Shown one piece after another: positions 14,311 through 26,518 of a stretch of DNA of 64,000 nucleotides. Made by a program: the position numbers and the translations under genes. This stretch comes from Mycolicibacterium sp. YH-1 (GTDB lineage Bacteria; Actinomycetota; Actinomycetes; Mycobacteriales; Mycobacteriaceae), in the NCBI RefSeq assembly GCF_022557175.1, contig NZ_CP092915.1:3162001-3226000 (forward strand), read 5' to 3'. Under the pieces are notes generated by a model that was not told the origin of the DNA, did no database searches, and saw only the letters and a program-made list of their open reading frames with translations. Each line of letters begins with the position of its first letter. The stretch's first letter is position 1.

Positions 14311-15135
14311 GTGGCCGAGAACAGGCAGGGAGGCGGCGGTGACCGCCGCCCGCAGAACGCTAATCGCGCCGGCGGGCCGCGTCGGCCGTCGGGTGACCGC
14401 CGCAACGCACCGCGTTCGTCGGGGCCCGATCGGGCCAGGCGCCCACAATCCACCGGTGACAATTCCCAGGATCGCTCCGGTCCATTGATTCCGGCCAACG
14501 TCGAGGCCAAGCAACTGGCCCCGGAGATCCGCGGCGAACTCCTGACCCTGGACAAGGCGACCGCTGACTACGTGGCACGCCACCTGGTGGCGGCCGGTGA
14601 CCTGCTGGAAGAGGACCCCGAGGCTGCCCTGGCACATGCTCAGGCCGCCCGCGGTCGTGCCGCGCGCATCGCTGCTGTCCGCGAAGCCGTCGGCATCGCG
14701 GCCTACCACTGTGGTGACTGGGCTCAGGCGCTTGCCGAGCTCCGGGCGGCGCGGCGGATGGGCAGTAAGTCACCGCTGCTGCCGGTGATCGCGGACTGCG
14801 AGCGCGGTGTCGGTCGGCCCGAGAAGGCGATCGAACTGGCCCGTACCGCCGAGGCCGAGCAGCTGGAGGGCGATGACGCCGACGAACTGCGCATCGTCGT
14901 CGCCGGCGCACGCTCGGATCTCGGCCAGCACACACAGGCGCTCGCAACCCTGTCCTCTCCACAACTGGACCCCACCCGCACCGGCCTCACGGCCGCGCGA
15001 CTGTTCTATGCCTACGCCGACACCCTGCTGGCGTTGGACCGGCGGTCGGAGTCGTTGCAGTGGTTCATGAATGCGGCAGCGGCCGACCTCGAAGGGGCCA
15101 CTGACGCCGAAGAGCGCATCACGGAGTTGTCCTGA
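14311..15135 (+). CDS. TPR-like tetratricopeptide protein (Rv1691-like)
   Basis: A 274-residue protein from GTG 14311. The first 50 residues are a Gly/Arg/Asn-rich disordered tail with repeated RRP and DRR motifs, suggesting RNA or acidic-partner binding. The rest is alpha-helical with TPR-like helix pairs (for example EDPEAALAHAQAARGRAARIAAVREA and CGDWAQALAELRAARR). Synteny with Rv1691 is exact: it precedes the HAD phosphatase and tlyA. The function of the family is unknown. Proximity to the rRNA operon and to tlyA makes a ribosome-linked role possible, but that is only inference. Confidence 0.85.
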   Translation: MAENRQGGGGDRRPQNANRAGGPRRPSGDRRNAPRSSGPDRARRPQSTGDNSQDRSGPLIPANVEAKQLAPEIRGELLTLDKATADYVARHLVAAGDLLEEDPEAALAHAQAARGRAARIAAVREAVGIAAYHCGDWAQALAELRAARRMGSKSPLLPVIADCERGVGRPEKAIELARTAEAEQLEGDDADELRIVVAGARSDLGQHTQALATLSSPQLDPTRTGLTAARLFYAYADTLLALDRRSESLQWFMNAAAADLEGATDAEERITELS

Positions 15136-15136
15136 G

Positions 15137-16159
15137 GTGACGACGCTGGCGCAGGCGCATGACTGCCTGCTTCTGGATCTTGACGGCACCGTCTTCCGCG
15201 GCCATGAGGCGACGGAGGGATCGGTCGAGACACTCGCTGCGGTCGAGGCTCGGACGCTGTACGTCACCAACAACGCCTCGCGTGCACCCGCCCAGGTCGC
15301 CGAACACCTGAACTCCCTAGGCTTTACGGCCGATGCTGACGACGTGGTGACCAGCGCCCAGAGCGCGGCACATCTGCTCGCGGCGCAGGTGGCGGCGGGC
15401 TCGAGCGTCCTCGTCATCGGCACCGACTCGTTGGCCGACGAAGTGCGCAACGTCGGCCTGATTCCGGTGCGCACGTGGGATGGCGATGCGGCGGCAGTCG
15501 TCCAGGGTCACTCGCCCGAGACTGGCTGGGCGATTCTCGCCGAGGCCGCACTCGCGATCCGGGCGGGCGCCCTGTGGGTGGCCGCCAATGTGGATCGCAC
15601 GCTGCCGTCCGAGCGTGGTCTGCTGCCCGGCAACGGCTCGATGGTCGCGGCGCTGTGCGCGGCCACTGACCGCCAGCCGCAGGTGGCGGGTAAGCCCCAG
15701 CCGACGCTCATGAATGACGCCCTGGCACGCGGACGGTTCGACTCCCCGTTGGTGGTCGGCGACCGTCTGGACACCGACATCGCGGGAGCGAATGCCGCCG
15801 GCCTGCCCAGCCTTCTGGTGCTGACCGGCGTGAGCACGGCGGCCGAGATGGTCCACGCCGTCCCACAGGAGCGGCCCACCCACCTGGCGCCTGACCTGCG
15901 GTCGCTGCGCGAGCCGGGGGATGGTCTGCGAATCGCCGCCCATCCGGCATGGCAGGTCGAGATCGGGACTGACTCGGTCACTGTCCGTTCGACCGGAGTC
16001 GACCCGCAGGACCCGTTGACCGTTGTCCGGGCCACCGCCAGCGCCGTCTGGAACGCCGGGCGCAACGGTGGGCCGTTGCGCATCGAAGCGGCCGACGACA
16101 TCGCCCGCGAGGCATTGGCGCGCTGGTCGCTGCTGGAGCCGGCCCATCGACTAGCGTGA
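15137..16159 (+). CDS. HAD-superfamily phosphatase (Rv1692-like)
   Basis: A 340-residue enzyme starting at GTG 15137, one base after the previous stop. HAD motif I is DLDGTVF, motif II is in YVTNNAS, motif III has the lysine in KPQP and motif IV is VVGDRLDTDI. This NagD/class IIA pattern matches Rv1692, which has been described as a glycerol-3-phosphate phosphatase recycling glycerol from phospholipid polar heads. A C-terminal extension of about 80 residues follows the HAD core and resembles a small sterol-carrier-like domain. The gene overlaps the next by 4 nt. Confidence 0.88.
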   Translation: MTTLAQAHDCLLLDLDGTVFRGHEATEGSVETLAAVEARTLYVTNNASRAPAQVAEHLNSLGFTADADDVVTSAQSAAHLLAAQVAAGSSVLVIGTDSLADEVRNVGLIPVRTWDGDAAAVVQGHSPETGWAILAEAALAIRAGALWVAANVDRTLPSERGLLPGNGSMVAALCAATDRQPQVAGKPQPTLMNDALARGRFDSPLVVGDRLDTDIAGANAAGLPSLLVLTGVSTAAEMVHAVPQERPTHLAPDLRSLREPGDGLRIAAHPAWQVEIGTDSVTVRSTGVDPQDPLTVVRATASAVWNAGRNGGPLRIEAADDIAREALARWSLLEPAHRLA

Positions 16160-16368
16160 GTGTCGACATGACTACCGACCCCGACCAGATCCGGTTGGAG
16201 ATCGCTGCGTTGCTGTCCGATCTGCCTGCGCCGGATGCTCCCGACTCTGATGTGGAAGCCATCGCGGTGCGCTTGGAGCAGGCGCACGATCTGCTGGTCC
16301 GCGCACTGGAGTCGGTCGAACGCGGTTCGTCGGCTGGGAGTACCGCGGCGCCGGATCACGAACGGTAA
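16156..16368 (+). CDS. Small conserved hypothetical protein (Rv1693-like)
   Basis: Up to 70 residues, starting at GTG 16156 (4-nt overlap with the phosphatase stop) or at ATG 16168. The sequence is acidic and helical (EIAALLSDLPAPDAPDSDVEAIAVRLEQAHDLL), consistent with a small protein-protein interaction module. Its position between the HAD phosphatase and tlyA is the same as Rv1693. No function is known. Confidence 0.8.
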   Translation: MSVDMTTDPDQIRLEIAALLSDLPAPDAPDSDVEAIAVRLEQAHDLLVRALESVERGSSAGSTAAPDHER

Positions 16369-16374
16369 ACCGAC

Positions 16375-17181
16375 GTGACACGGCGAGCCCGGGTTGATGC
16401 GGAGCTGGTCAGGCGTGGCCTGGCCAGATCGCGGCAGCAGGCTGCGGAACTGATCGGCGCGGGCCGGGTCCGCATCGACGGTATGCCCGCGGCCAAGCCC
16501 GCGACGGCCGTCTCCCTGGATGCCAGCCTCACCGTCTCCGCCGACGAGCGCAGCTGGGTGTCGCGCGGAGCCCACAAGCTGATCGGTGCGCTCGACGCGT
16601 TCGAGGTCCCCGTCGACGGCCTGCGCTGCCTGGATGCGGGCGCCTCCACCGGCGGATTCACCGAGGTGCTTCTGGACAGGGGCGCAGCCGAGGTGATCGC
16701 GGCGGACGTCGGTTACGGCCAGTTGGCGTGGTCCCTGCGATCGGACGCCCGGGTGACCGTGGTCGAGCGCACCAACGTGCGTACGTTGACCGCCGAGCTG
16801 ATCGGTGGCCCCGTCGACCTCGTCGTGGCCGACCTGTCGTTCATCTCGTTGGCGACGGTGTTACCCGCACTGACGTCATGCGCGTCACAGGACGCCGATA
16901 TCGTTCCCATGGTGAAACCGCAGTTCGAGGTGGGCAAGGAACGCGTGGGCGCGGGCGGTGTCGTCAGTGATCCCGAACTGCGCGTTGACGCTGTCCTGTC
17001 GGTGGCCCACCGCGCCGCCCAACTGGCCTGGCACACCGTCGATGTCACCGCGAGCCCGCTGCCGGGCCCATCGGGCAACGTCGAGTACTTCCTGCGGTTG
17101 CGGGCGCGGACCGCGAATCCGCTGAACGGTCCCGCGCTCGAACAGGCCGTCCGGCGCGCTGTTACGGAGGGCCCGCAGTGA
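16375..17181 (+). CDS. tlyA: 16S/23S rRNA 2'-O-methyltransferase TlyA
   Basis: The product is 268 residues, identical in length to M. tuberculosis TlyA. An N-terminal S4 RNA-binding domain ([21 protein letters not shown]) precedes an FtsJ-like methyltransferase domain with the SAM loop [15 protein letters not shown] and the catalytic lysine region around [10 protein letters not shown]. TlyA methylates C1409 of 16S and C1920 of 23S rRNA; loss gives capreomycin and viomycin resistance. It overlaps the NAD kinase gene by 4 nt. Confidence 0.95.
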   Translation: MTRRARVDAELVRRGLARSRQQAAELIGAGRVRIDGMPAAKPATAVSLDASLTVSADERSWVSRGAHKLIGALDAFEVPVDGLRCLDAGASTGGFTEVLLDRGAAEVIAADVGYGQLAWSLRSDARVTVVERTNVRTLTAELIGGPVDLVVADLSFISLATVLPALTSCASQDADIVPMVKPQFEVGKERVGAGGVVSDPELRVDAVLSVAHRAAQLAWHTVDVTASPLPGPSGNVEYFLRLRARTANPLNGPALEQAVRRAVTEGPQ

Positions 17182-18101
17182 GCTGTGATCGGACAGTGCT
17201 GCTGGTGGTTCACACCGGCAGGGATGAGGCCACCGAGACCGCGCGGCGCGTCGAGAAGGTGCTCGGCGACCACGACATCGGCCTGCGCGTACTGGCGGCC
17301 GAGGCCGTTGACCGCGGCTCGCTGCACCTGGCTCCCGATGACATGCGGGCACTCGGCGTCGACATCGATGTCGTCGACGCCGACGAGCGCGCCGCCGAGG
17401 GCTGCGAACTGGTTCTCGTCCTCGGTGGCGATGGAACGTTTCTGCGCGCCGCCGAACTGGCGCGCAACGTCGAGATTCCGGTCCTGGGCGTCAATCTCGG
17501 TCGTATCGGCTTCCTCGCCGAGGCGGAGGCCGAGGCCATCGACTCCGTGCTCGATCACGTCATCAACCGCAGCTACCGCGTCGAGGAGCGGATGACGCTC
17601 GACGTGGCGGTACGCGTCGGAGGGCACATCACACAGCGGGGGTGGGCGCTCAATGAGGCCAGCCTCGAGAAGGGGCCGCGCCTGGGCGTGCTGGGCGTGG
17701 TGCTGGAGGTCGACGGCAGACCCGTCTCGTCGTTCGGCTGCGACGGGGTGCTGGTGTCCACGCCGACGGGGTCGACGGCCTACGCATTCTCGGCGGGCGG
17801 GCCAATCCTGTGGCCCGACCTGGAGTCGATCCTGGTGGTACCCAACAACGCTCACGCTCTGTTCGCGCGTCCCATGGTGACCAGTCCCGATGCGGCCATC
17901 GCCATCGAGATCGAGGCGGGCGGCTACGACGCCATGGTGTTCTGCGACGGTCGCCGCGAGATGGTGGTGCCCGCAGGGGGTCGGCTCGAGGTGACCCGCT
18001 GCGCCGTACCGCTGAAGTGGGTGCGCCTGGACAGTGCGCCGTTCACCGATCGCCTGGTGCGCAAGTTCCGGTTGCCGGTCACGGGTTGGCGTGGGCAATA
18101 G
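17178..18101 (+). CDS. nadK: NAD kinase
   Basis: A 307-residue protein, the length of Rv1695 (PpnK). The NAD-kinase signature [14 protein letters not shown] carries the catalytic aspartate. [12 protein letters not shown] and [16 protein letters not shown] form the NAD-binding site. It phosphorylates NAD to NADP using ATP or polyphosphate. It is translationally coupled to tlyA upstream and overlaps recN by one base. Confidence 0.95.
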   Translation: MSCDRTVLLVVHTGRDEATETARRVEKVLGDHDIGLRVLAAEAVDRGSLHLAPDDMRALGVDIDVVDADERAAEGCELVLVLGGDGTFLRAAELARNVEIPVLGVNLGRIGFLAEAEAEAIDSVLDHVINRSYRVEERMTLDVAVRVGGHITQRGWALNEASLEKGPRLGVLGVVLEVDGRPVSSFGCDGVLVSTPTGSTAYAFSAGGPILWPDLESILVVPNNAHALFARPMVTSPDAAIAIEIEAGGYDAMVFCDGRREMVVPAGGRLEVTRCAVPLKWVRLDSAPFTDRLVRKFRLPVTGWRGQ

Positions 18102-19864
18102 TGCTCGCCGAGATTCGGATCGAGGCGCTGGGTGCCATCAGCGCCGCCACCGCGGAGTTCGGCAGTGGCCTGACGGTGCTGACGGGGGAGACGGGCACCG
18201 GTAAGACGATGGTCGTGACCGGTCTGCACCTGCTCGGTGGAGCGCGGGCGGACGCCACTCGGGTGCGCTCGGGATCGTCCCGCGCCGTCGTCGAGGGCCG
18301 TTTCACCACAACCGAACTCGGCTCGACGGTCACCACGCGGATCGATGAGGTGCTGGACTCCTCGGGTGCGGAGCGAGACGACGACGGCAGTGTGATCGCG
18401 GCCAGGTCGGTCAGCCGCGACGGCCCGTCGCGGGCGTATCTGGGCGGACGCAGCGTGCCGGCGAAGTCACTGAGCACGTTCACCACGGAGCTTCTGGCCC
18501 TGCACGGGCAGAACGACCAGTTGCGGCTGATGAAGCCCGAGGAACAGCTCGCGGCGTTGGACCGCTACGTCGACGTGGAGTCGGCCCTGGCCCGCTACCG
18601 CGAGGCGCGGGAGCGGTGGCTGACCGCGCGCCGCGATCTGACCGACCGCAGGCAGCGGGCCCGTGAACTCGCGCAGGAAGCCGACCGGCTGCAGTTCGGG
18701 ATCAATGAGATCGACACCGTCGCACCAGAATCGGGGGAGGACGAGGCACTGGTGGCCGAGATTCGTCGGCTCTCGGAACTGGATGCGCTGCGGGAGGCCG
18801 CACAGGTGGCGCGCGCCGCGCTCTCCGGTCAACTGGGCGACGAAGCCGCCACCGAGCCGACGTCGGCGCTCGACGGAGTGGGCCAGGCCAAGGCCGCACT
18901 CGGCGCGACGGACGACACGTCGTTGCAGGCGCTGTCCGAGCGGCTCGGTGAGGCGCTTGCCGTCATCGGCGATGTGTCGACCGAGCTCGGCGACTACCTG
19001 TCCGAGTTGCCCACCGACGCCAGCACGTTGGAGTCGAAGCTGGCCCGTCAGGGTGAGCTGCGCAACCTCACGCGCAAGTACGCGGCCGATGTCGACGGCG
19101 TCCTGGCGTGGGCCGAGGAGGCGCGCGGGCGACTGGCCCAACTCGACGTGTCGGAGGAGGCGCTGGCGTCTCTGGCGGCGCGTGTCGCCGAGTTCGAGGT
19201 CGCCGTGGTCTCGGCGGCCGCCGTCATCACCAAGGCGCGGACCAAGGCGGCGAAGGCGTTGTCCAAGGCCGTCACCGCGGAGCTCGCGGGTCTGGCCATG
19301 GCGGGCGCCGGATTCGGCATCAGTGTCGCACCGATACCTGCCCGCGCCGACGACTCGGCGCCGATCACCCTGCCCACCGGCGAGACGGTGCACGCCGGGC
19401 ATGACGGCGTCGACGCCGTCGAGTTCGGGTTCACGCCGCACTCCGGAAGTGACGTGCTGCCGCTGGCCAAGAGCGCATCCGGCGGCGAGCTGTCGCGGGT
19501 GATGCTCGCGCTGGAGGTCGTCCTCGCCGCGTCGGCCGAGGGCACCACGATGGTTTTCGACGAGGTCGACGCTGGGGTCGGCGGCCGCGCCGCGGTCCAG
19601 ATCGGCCGCCGTCTGGCCCGGCTGGCGCGCACCCATCAGGTCATCGTGGTGACCCACCTGCCTCAGGTCGCGGCGTACGCCGACGTCCACCTCGTCGTCG
19701 ACAGCGCCAACGGGAGCGGCAAGTCGAGCGAGGTGCGCAACCTCGATGACGACGCGCGCGTCGCTGAGCTGGCCCGGATGCTCGCGGGCCTCGGCGAATC
19801 CGACAGCGGGCGGGCCCACGCGCGGGAGCTGCTGGAGGCGGCCCGACAGGAGGCATCGTCATGA
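18101..19864 (+). CDS. recN: DNA repair protein RecN
   Basis: 587 residues from GTG 18101, the same length as Rv1696. It has an SMC-like architecture: N-terminal Walker A GETGTGKTM, a central coiled-coil region (about residues 150-350), and C-terminal signature SASGGELSRVMLALE with Walker B TMVFDEVDAGVGG. RecN helps hold and repair DNA double-strand breaks. The open frame extends upstream into nadK, but that part does not resemble RecN. Confidence 0.95.
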   Translation: MLAEIRIEALGAISAATAEFGSGLTVLTGETGTGKTMVVTGLHLLGGARADATRVRSGSSRAVVEGRFTTTELGSTVTTRIDEVLDSSGAERDDDGSVIAARSVSRDGPSRAYLGGRSVPAKSLSTFTTELLALHGQNDQLRLMKPEEQLAALDRYVDVESALARYREARERWLTARRDLTDRRQRARELAQEADRLQFGINEIDTVAPESGEDEALVAEIRRLSELDALREAAQVARAALSGQLGDEAATEPTSALDGVGQAKAALGATDDTSLQALSERLGEALAVIGDVSTELGDYLSELPTDASTLESKLARQGELRNLTRKYAADVDGVLAWAEEARGRLAQLDVSEEALASLAARVAEFEVAVVSAAAVITKARTKAAKALSKAVTAELAGLAMAGAGFGISVAPIPARADDSAPITLPTGETVHAGHDGVDAVEFGFTPHSGSDVLPLAKSASGGELSRVMLALEVVLAASAEGTTMVFDEVDAGVGGRAAVQIGRRLARLARTHQVIVVTHLPQVAAYADVHLVVDSANGSGKSSEVRNLDDDARVAELARMLAGLGESDSGRAHARELLEAARQEASS

Positions 19865-19970
19865 AACGGCATCCGACCCGTGTTACGGATGTGACAAAAC
19901 ATAACTTCTGAGGCGGGTGTTACGGCGCGCCTCCACCTTCACTTGAGGGTTGGCCGACAGAATCGGCGTC

Positions 19971-21155
19971 ATGAAGATGTCAGCGCTGCTCTCACGTAAC
20001 GCCGGCCCACGGCCGGGTGTCACAGGAACCGCCCGCGTCGACCGCGACATCGATCGACTTCTCCGACGCGTGGGCCCCGGCGACATCGTGGTGATCGACG
20101 CGCTGGACCTCGACCGCATCACCGCCGACGCCCTCGTCGAGGCTCAGGTGGCAGCGGTGGTCAACGCGTCGCCGTCCATCTCTGGCCGCTACCCGAACCT
20201 CGGCCCCGAGGTGCTGGTCGCCAACGGCGTGACGTTGATCGACGAGACCGGCGACGAGGTGTTCAAGAAGGTCAAGGACGGCGCACGCGTACGCCTGCAC
20301 AACGGCGGCGTGTACGCGGGGGATCGCCGCATCGCGCTCGGCCACGAGCGGACCGACCTCGAGATCCACGACCTGATGATCGAGGCGAAGACCGGCCTGG
20401 TCGCCCATCTGGAGGCCTTCGCGGGCAACACCATCGAGTTCATCCGCAGCGAGAGCCCGCTGCTGATTGACGGTATGGGCATTCCCGACATCGACGTCGA
20501 CGTCCGGGGCAGGCACGTCGTCGTGGTCGCCGAGGGGCCCGCCGCCGCTGTCGATCTCAAGGCCCTCAAGCCCTTCATCAAGGAGTACCAACCGGTCCTG
20601 GTCGGGGTCGGGATGGGTGCCGACGTGCTGCGAAAGGCCGGCTACCGGCCCGCGCTCATCGTGGGGGACCCCGGTGTCATGAGCGTTGAGGTGCTTCGTT
20701 CGGGCGCTCAGGTGGTGCTGCCCGCTGACGCCGACGGGCACGCCAAGGGCCTCGAGCGCATCCAGGACCTCGGCGTCGGCGCCATGACGTTCCCCGCCGC
20801 CGGTTCGGCCGCGGACCTGGCGCTGCTGCTGTGCGATCACCACGGCGCATCGCTCATCGTGACCGCGGGTCACACCGCCAACATCGAGGACTTCTTCGAT
20901 CGCTCACGGCAGCAGAGCAATCCGTCGACGTTCCTCACCCGCCTCAAGGTCGGGGAGAAGCTGGTCGACGCCAAGGCCGTCGCCACGCTGTACCGCAGCC
21001 GAATCTCCGGTGGAGCCATCGCGCTTCTTGTCCTCGCGATGCTGGTGGCCGTCGTCGTCGCGCTGTGGGTGTCGCGCACGGATGCCGCGGTACTGCAGTG
21101 GGTCTCGGAGTACTGGAATCAGTTCTCGCTCTGGGTCCAGGGCTGGGTCACCTAG
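19971..21155 (+). CDS. steA: SteA-like cell-division/envelope protein (Rv1697)
   Basis: 394 residues from ATG 19971 (393 in Rv1697). The N-terminal and central parts look like a thiamin-pyrophosphokinase-type fold (DIVVIDALDLDRITADAL, PALIVGDPGVMSVEVL). A single membrane segment near the C-terminus (ALLVLAMLVAVVVALW) anchors it, followed by a short tail. In Corynebacterium, SteA works with SteB, encoded by the next gene, at the division site. An in-frame TTG at 19950 is an alternative start. Confidence 0.88.
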   Translation: MKMSALLSRNAGPRPGVTGTARVDRDIDRLLRRVGPGDIVVIDALDLDRITADALVEAQVAAVVNASPSISGRYPNLGPEVLVANGVTLIDETGDEVFKKVKDGARVRLHNGGVYAGDRRIALGHERTDLEIHDLMIEAKTGLVAHLEAFAGNTIEFIRSESPLLIDGMGIPDIDVDVRGRHVVVVAEGPAAAVDLKALKPFIKEYQPVLVGVGMGADVLRKAGYRPALIVGDPGVMSVEVLRSGAQVVLPADADGHAKGLERIQDLGVGAMTFPAAGSAADLALLLCDHHGASLIVTAGHTANIEDFFDRSRQQSNPSTFLTRLKVGEKLVDAKAVATLYRSRISGGAIALLVLAMLVAVVVALWVSRTDAAVLQWVSEYWNQFSLWVQGWVT

Positions 21156-21166
21156 AGGAGTCTGGC

Positions 21167-22099
21167 TTGATTTCCCTTCGCACGCATGCGATCTCCCTTG
21201 CCGCGGTCTTCCTGGCGTTAGCCATTGGGGTGATGCTCGGTTCGGGCCTGTTGTCCAACACCCTGTTATCGGGTCTGCGCGACGACAAGCACGAACTGCA
21301 GAACCAGATCAACGGCCTCACCGATGAGAAGAACGCGCTCAACGAGAGGCTGAACGCGGCAGGCGAGTTCGATGCGCAGATGTCGCCGCGGATCCTGCGT
21401 GACGCGCTGAAGGGCAAGTCGGTCATCGTGTTCCGCACGCCCGATGCCGCCGACGATGACGTCGACTCGGTGGCGCGCTACGTCGGCACCGCCGGCGGCA
21501 CCGTGGCCGGCACCATCGCGCTGACTCAGGAGTTCGTCGACGCCAACTCGGCGGAGAAACTGCTCTCGGTGGTGAACTCGCCGATCGTGCCCGCCGGGCG
21601 CCAGCTGACCACCTCGCTGGTCGACCAGGGCTCCCAAGCCGGGGACCTGCTGGGCATCGCGCTGCTGCGCGGCAAGGACCCCGCCGTGGATGACGCGCAG
21701 CGTGACACCGTTCTGGCCACACTGCGCGACACCGGCTTCCTGTCGTACGGCGATCAGCGGATCGGTGTCGCCGACACCGCACTGATCGTGACCGGTGGAA
21801 ACCCCGGGGACACCGCGGGCAATCAGGGCGCCACCGTGGCGCGCCTCGCTGCCGGTCTCGCACCGCATGGCACCGGAACCGTCGTCGCGGGCCGCGCCGG
21901 CTCGGCCACCGGCACCGCCGCCGTCGCGGTGATCAGGTCCGACTCCGGTCTCAACGACGCGGTCAGCACCGTCGACGACGTCGACGCGCAGTCGGGCCGG
22001 ATCACGACGGTGCTGGGGCTGGCCGACCTGGCCATCGGAGGCCAGCCCGGCCAGTACGGCGTCGGGCAGGGCGCCACCGCGGTGACCATCCCGCAGTAA
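21167..22099 (+). CDS. mctB: MctB/SteB-like envelope protein (Rv1698)
   Basis: 310 residues from TTG 21167, with GAGGAG placed 6 nt upstream. An N-terminal hydrophobic segment (ISLAAVFLALAIGVMLGSGLL) is followed by a coiled-coil stretch (DDKHELQNQINGLTDEKNAL) and an extracytoplasmic domain. M. tuberculosis Rv1698 is known as MctB, needed for low intracellular copper. The corynebacterial homologue is SteB, partner of SteA in cell-envelope assembly at division. The two genes are 11 nt apart, so the partnership is likely retained. Confidence 0.88.
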   Translation: MISLRTHAISLAAVFLALAIGVMLGSGLLSNTLLSGLRDDKHELQNQINGLTDEKNALNERLNAAGEFDAQMSPRILRDALKGKSVIVFRTPDAADDDVDSVARYVGTAGGTVAGTIALTQEFVDANSAEKLLSVVNSPIVPAGRQLTTSLVDQGSQAGDLLGIALLRGKDPAVDDAQRDTVLATLRDTGFLSYGDQRIGVADTALIVTGGNPGDTAGNQGATVARLAAGLAPHGTGTVVAGRAGSATGTAAVAVIRSDSGLNDAVSTVDDVDAQSGRITTVLGLADLAIGGQPGQYGVGQGATAVTIPQ

Positions 22100-22150
22100 C
22101 GTCGCGGCCGCCTCGGCGCGTCAGCACCAGGTTGTCGGAGTCGGTGTTAG

Positions 22151-24643
<2,493 letters not shown>

Positions 24644-24647
<4 letters not shown>

Positions 24648-25627
24648 CCACGCTCCGCTCCGCTGATGTCTCGGGGAGCGGAGCTCCTGGCGGTGGCGCA
24701 CTCGACGGCCAGCTGCAGGGTTATGTCGACCACCTGACCATCGAACGCGGTGTGGCCGCGAACACGCTGAGCTCGTACCGGCGCGACCTGCGCCGGTACT
24801 CCGAGCACCTGGTCTCGCGCGGTATCACCGACCTGCGCGATGTCACCGAGACCGATGTCAGCGAGTTCCTGGTGGCGTTGCGCAAGGGGGACCCCGACGC
24901 TGGTACGCCCGCCCTGTCGGCTGTCTCCGCGGCTCGCGCGTTGATCGCCGTGCGGGGGCTGCACCGATTCGCCGCGGCCGAGGGCGTCACCGACCTCGAT
25001 GTCGCCCGTGCGGTCAAACCGCCGACACCGAGCCGCCGGCTGCCGAAGAGCCTCACCGTCGACGAGGTGCTGGCACTGCTGGACGGAGCCGGTGGGGACG
25101 CCGAGACCGACGGCCCGCTGACCCTGCGCAACCGGGCCCTGCTGGAGGTCCTGTACTCCACCGGCGCCCGCATCTCGGAGGCTGTTGGTCTCGACGTCGA
25201 CGACGTCGACGTGCACTCCCGGTCCGTCCTGCTCCGCGGCAAGGGTGGCAAGCAGCGTCTGGTGCCCATCGGCAGACCCGCCGTCAACGCGCTCGACGTC
25301 TACCTGGTGCGCGGGCGGCCCGATCTGGCGCGCCGGGGCAGGGGCACACCCGGCATATTCCTCAACGCCCGCGGAGGGCGGCTCTCACGACAGAGCGCCT
25401 GGCAGGTGCTGCAGGACGCGGCGGAGCGGTCGGGCATCGGGTCTGCGGTGTCACCCCACACGCTGCGGCACTCGTTCGCGACTCATCTGCTCGAGGGCGG
25501 CGCCGACGTGCGGGTGGTTCAGGAGCTCCTCGGCCATGCGTCGGTGACGACCACGCAGATCTACACCCTGGTGACCGTCAGCGCGCTACGCGAGGTCTGG
25601 GCCGGCGCGCATCCACGCGCGCGGTAG
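24644..25627 (+). CDS. xerD: Site-specific tyrosine recombinase XerD
   Basis: 327 residues from ATG 24644. The catalytic residues of tyrosine recombinases are visible: R in [12 protein letters not shown], HxxR in [15 protein letters not shown] in [13 protein letters not shown] and the nucleophilic Y in TQIYT. The N-terminal SAM-like core-binding domain ([19 protein letters not shown]) is intact. XerD resolves chromosome dimers at dif together with XerC. Conserved synteny (Rv1701) rules out a phage integrase. Confidence 0.94.
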
Positions 25628-25652
25628 TGGGGCTGCGCGGTAGGGGGCCGGG

Positions 25653-26411
25653 TCAGGTCGGCTCGCCCAGGTAGTCCGACTCGAGGACGAGGTCGGGCAA
25701 CAGGGTCTGGTACTCGACGTGCGTCTTGTGCTCGACGGTGTGCCAGCGCTTGTCCTGCTCCTCCTCCATGTAGGCGCGGTAGCGCGGGGCGCCGGGGATG
25801 CGGACGTTGTCGGCGACCACGACAGAGCCCGGGTGCAGCCAGCCGCGGTCCAGGATGCTCTCGAGATCGGTCAGGTAGGCGCTCTTCTCGTGATCGATGA
25901 ACAGGAAGTCCAGCGACCCCGCGGTGAACCCCAGGGCGTCGAGGGCATCGAGGGTCTTGCCGCCGTCGGTGAGGGTGCCGACGACACAGGTGATCCGGTC
26001 GTCGAGGTCGGCGTGTGCCCAGATCCGACGGGCAATGGCGGCGTTGGCCGCGGAGAACTCGACCGAGTAAACCCTGGCAGTGGGCGCCGCGCGGGCGATG
26101 CGCATCGCGCTGTAGCCGCAGTATGTGCCGAGTTCCAGGGCCTGCGCCGGGGCGGCTCGTCGCACGGCGGCGTCGAGGATGATGCCCTTCTCGTCGCCGA
26201 TGTTCATCAGCATGGACTGTTCCCGGGCGAATTCGTCGATGGTCTCGAGAACGTGGTCGACGTCACCGCCGCGGGCGTGGGCCTCGACATAGGCCGCGGC
26301 CGCCTCTTCTCGGCCGTCACCGATCTGACCTGTTCGGATGAACTCCGGCATGCCCAGCGCCATGCGCACCAGCGACCACCGAAGGAAGGGCAGGCGCTGT
26401 TTCCAGCTCAT
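25653..26411 (-). CDS. Catechol-type O-methyltransferase (Rv1703c-like)
   Basis: 252 residues, SAM-dependent methyltransferase of the COMT type. Visible motifs are ELGTYCGYSAMRIAR (SAM loop), YSVEFSAANAAIARRI (the acidic residue that binds ribose) and LDFLFIDHEKSAYL with metal-binding aspartate. A short N-terminal extension precedes the core. It should methylate a hydroxyl of a catechol-like substrate; the physiological substrate is unknown. It lies convergent to xerD and divergent from parA, as in M. tuberculosis. Confidence 0.88.
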   Translation of the reverse strand: MSWKQRLPFLRWSLVRMALGMPEFIRTGQIGDGREEAAAAYVEAHARGGDVDHVLETIDEFAREQSMLMNIGDEKGIILDAAVRRAAPAQALELGTYCGYSAMRIARAAPTARVYSVEFSAANAAIARRIWAHADLDDRITCVVGTLTDGGKTLDALDALGFTAGSLDFLFIDHEKSAYLTDLESILDRGWLHPGSVVVADNVRIPGAPRYRAYMEEEQDKRWHTVEHKTHVEYQTLLPDLVLESDYLGEPT

Positions 26412-26518
26412 CTCCTCAGCCTAGGCCAGCGGGTCTGCAGTCCAGGGCGTTCTTGTCCCGTTAAGCTTTCCAGGATGTTCGCCACGCCGGAGGGTTGTCT
26501 GACCAGGGGCGGTCTCTC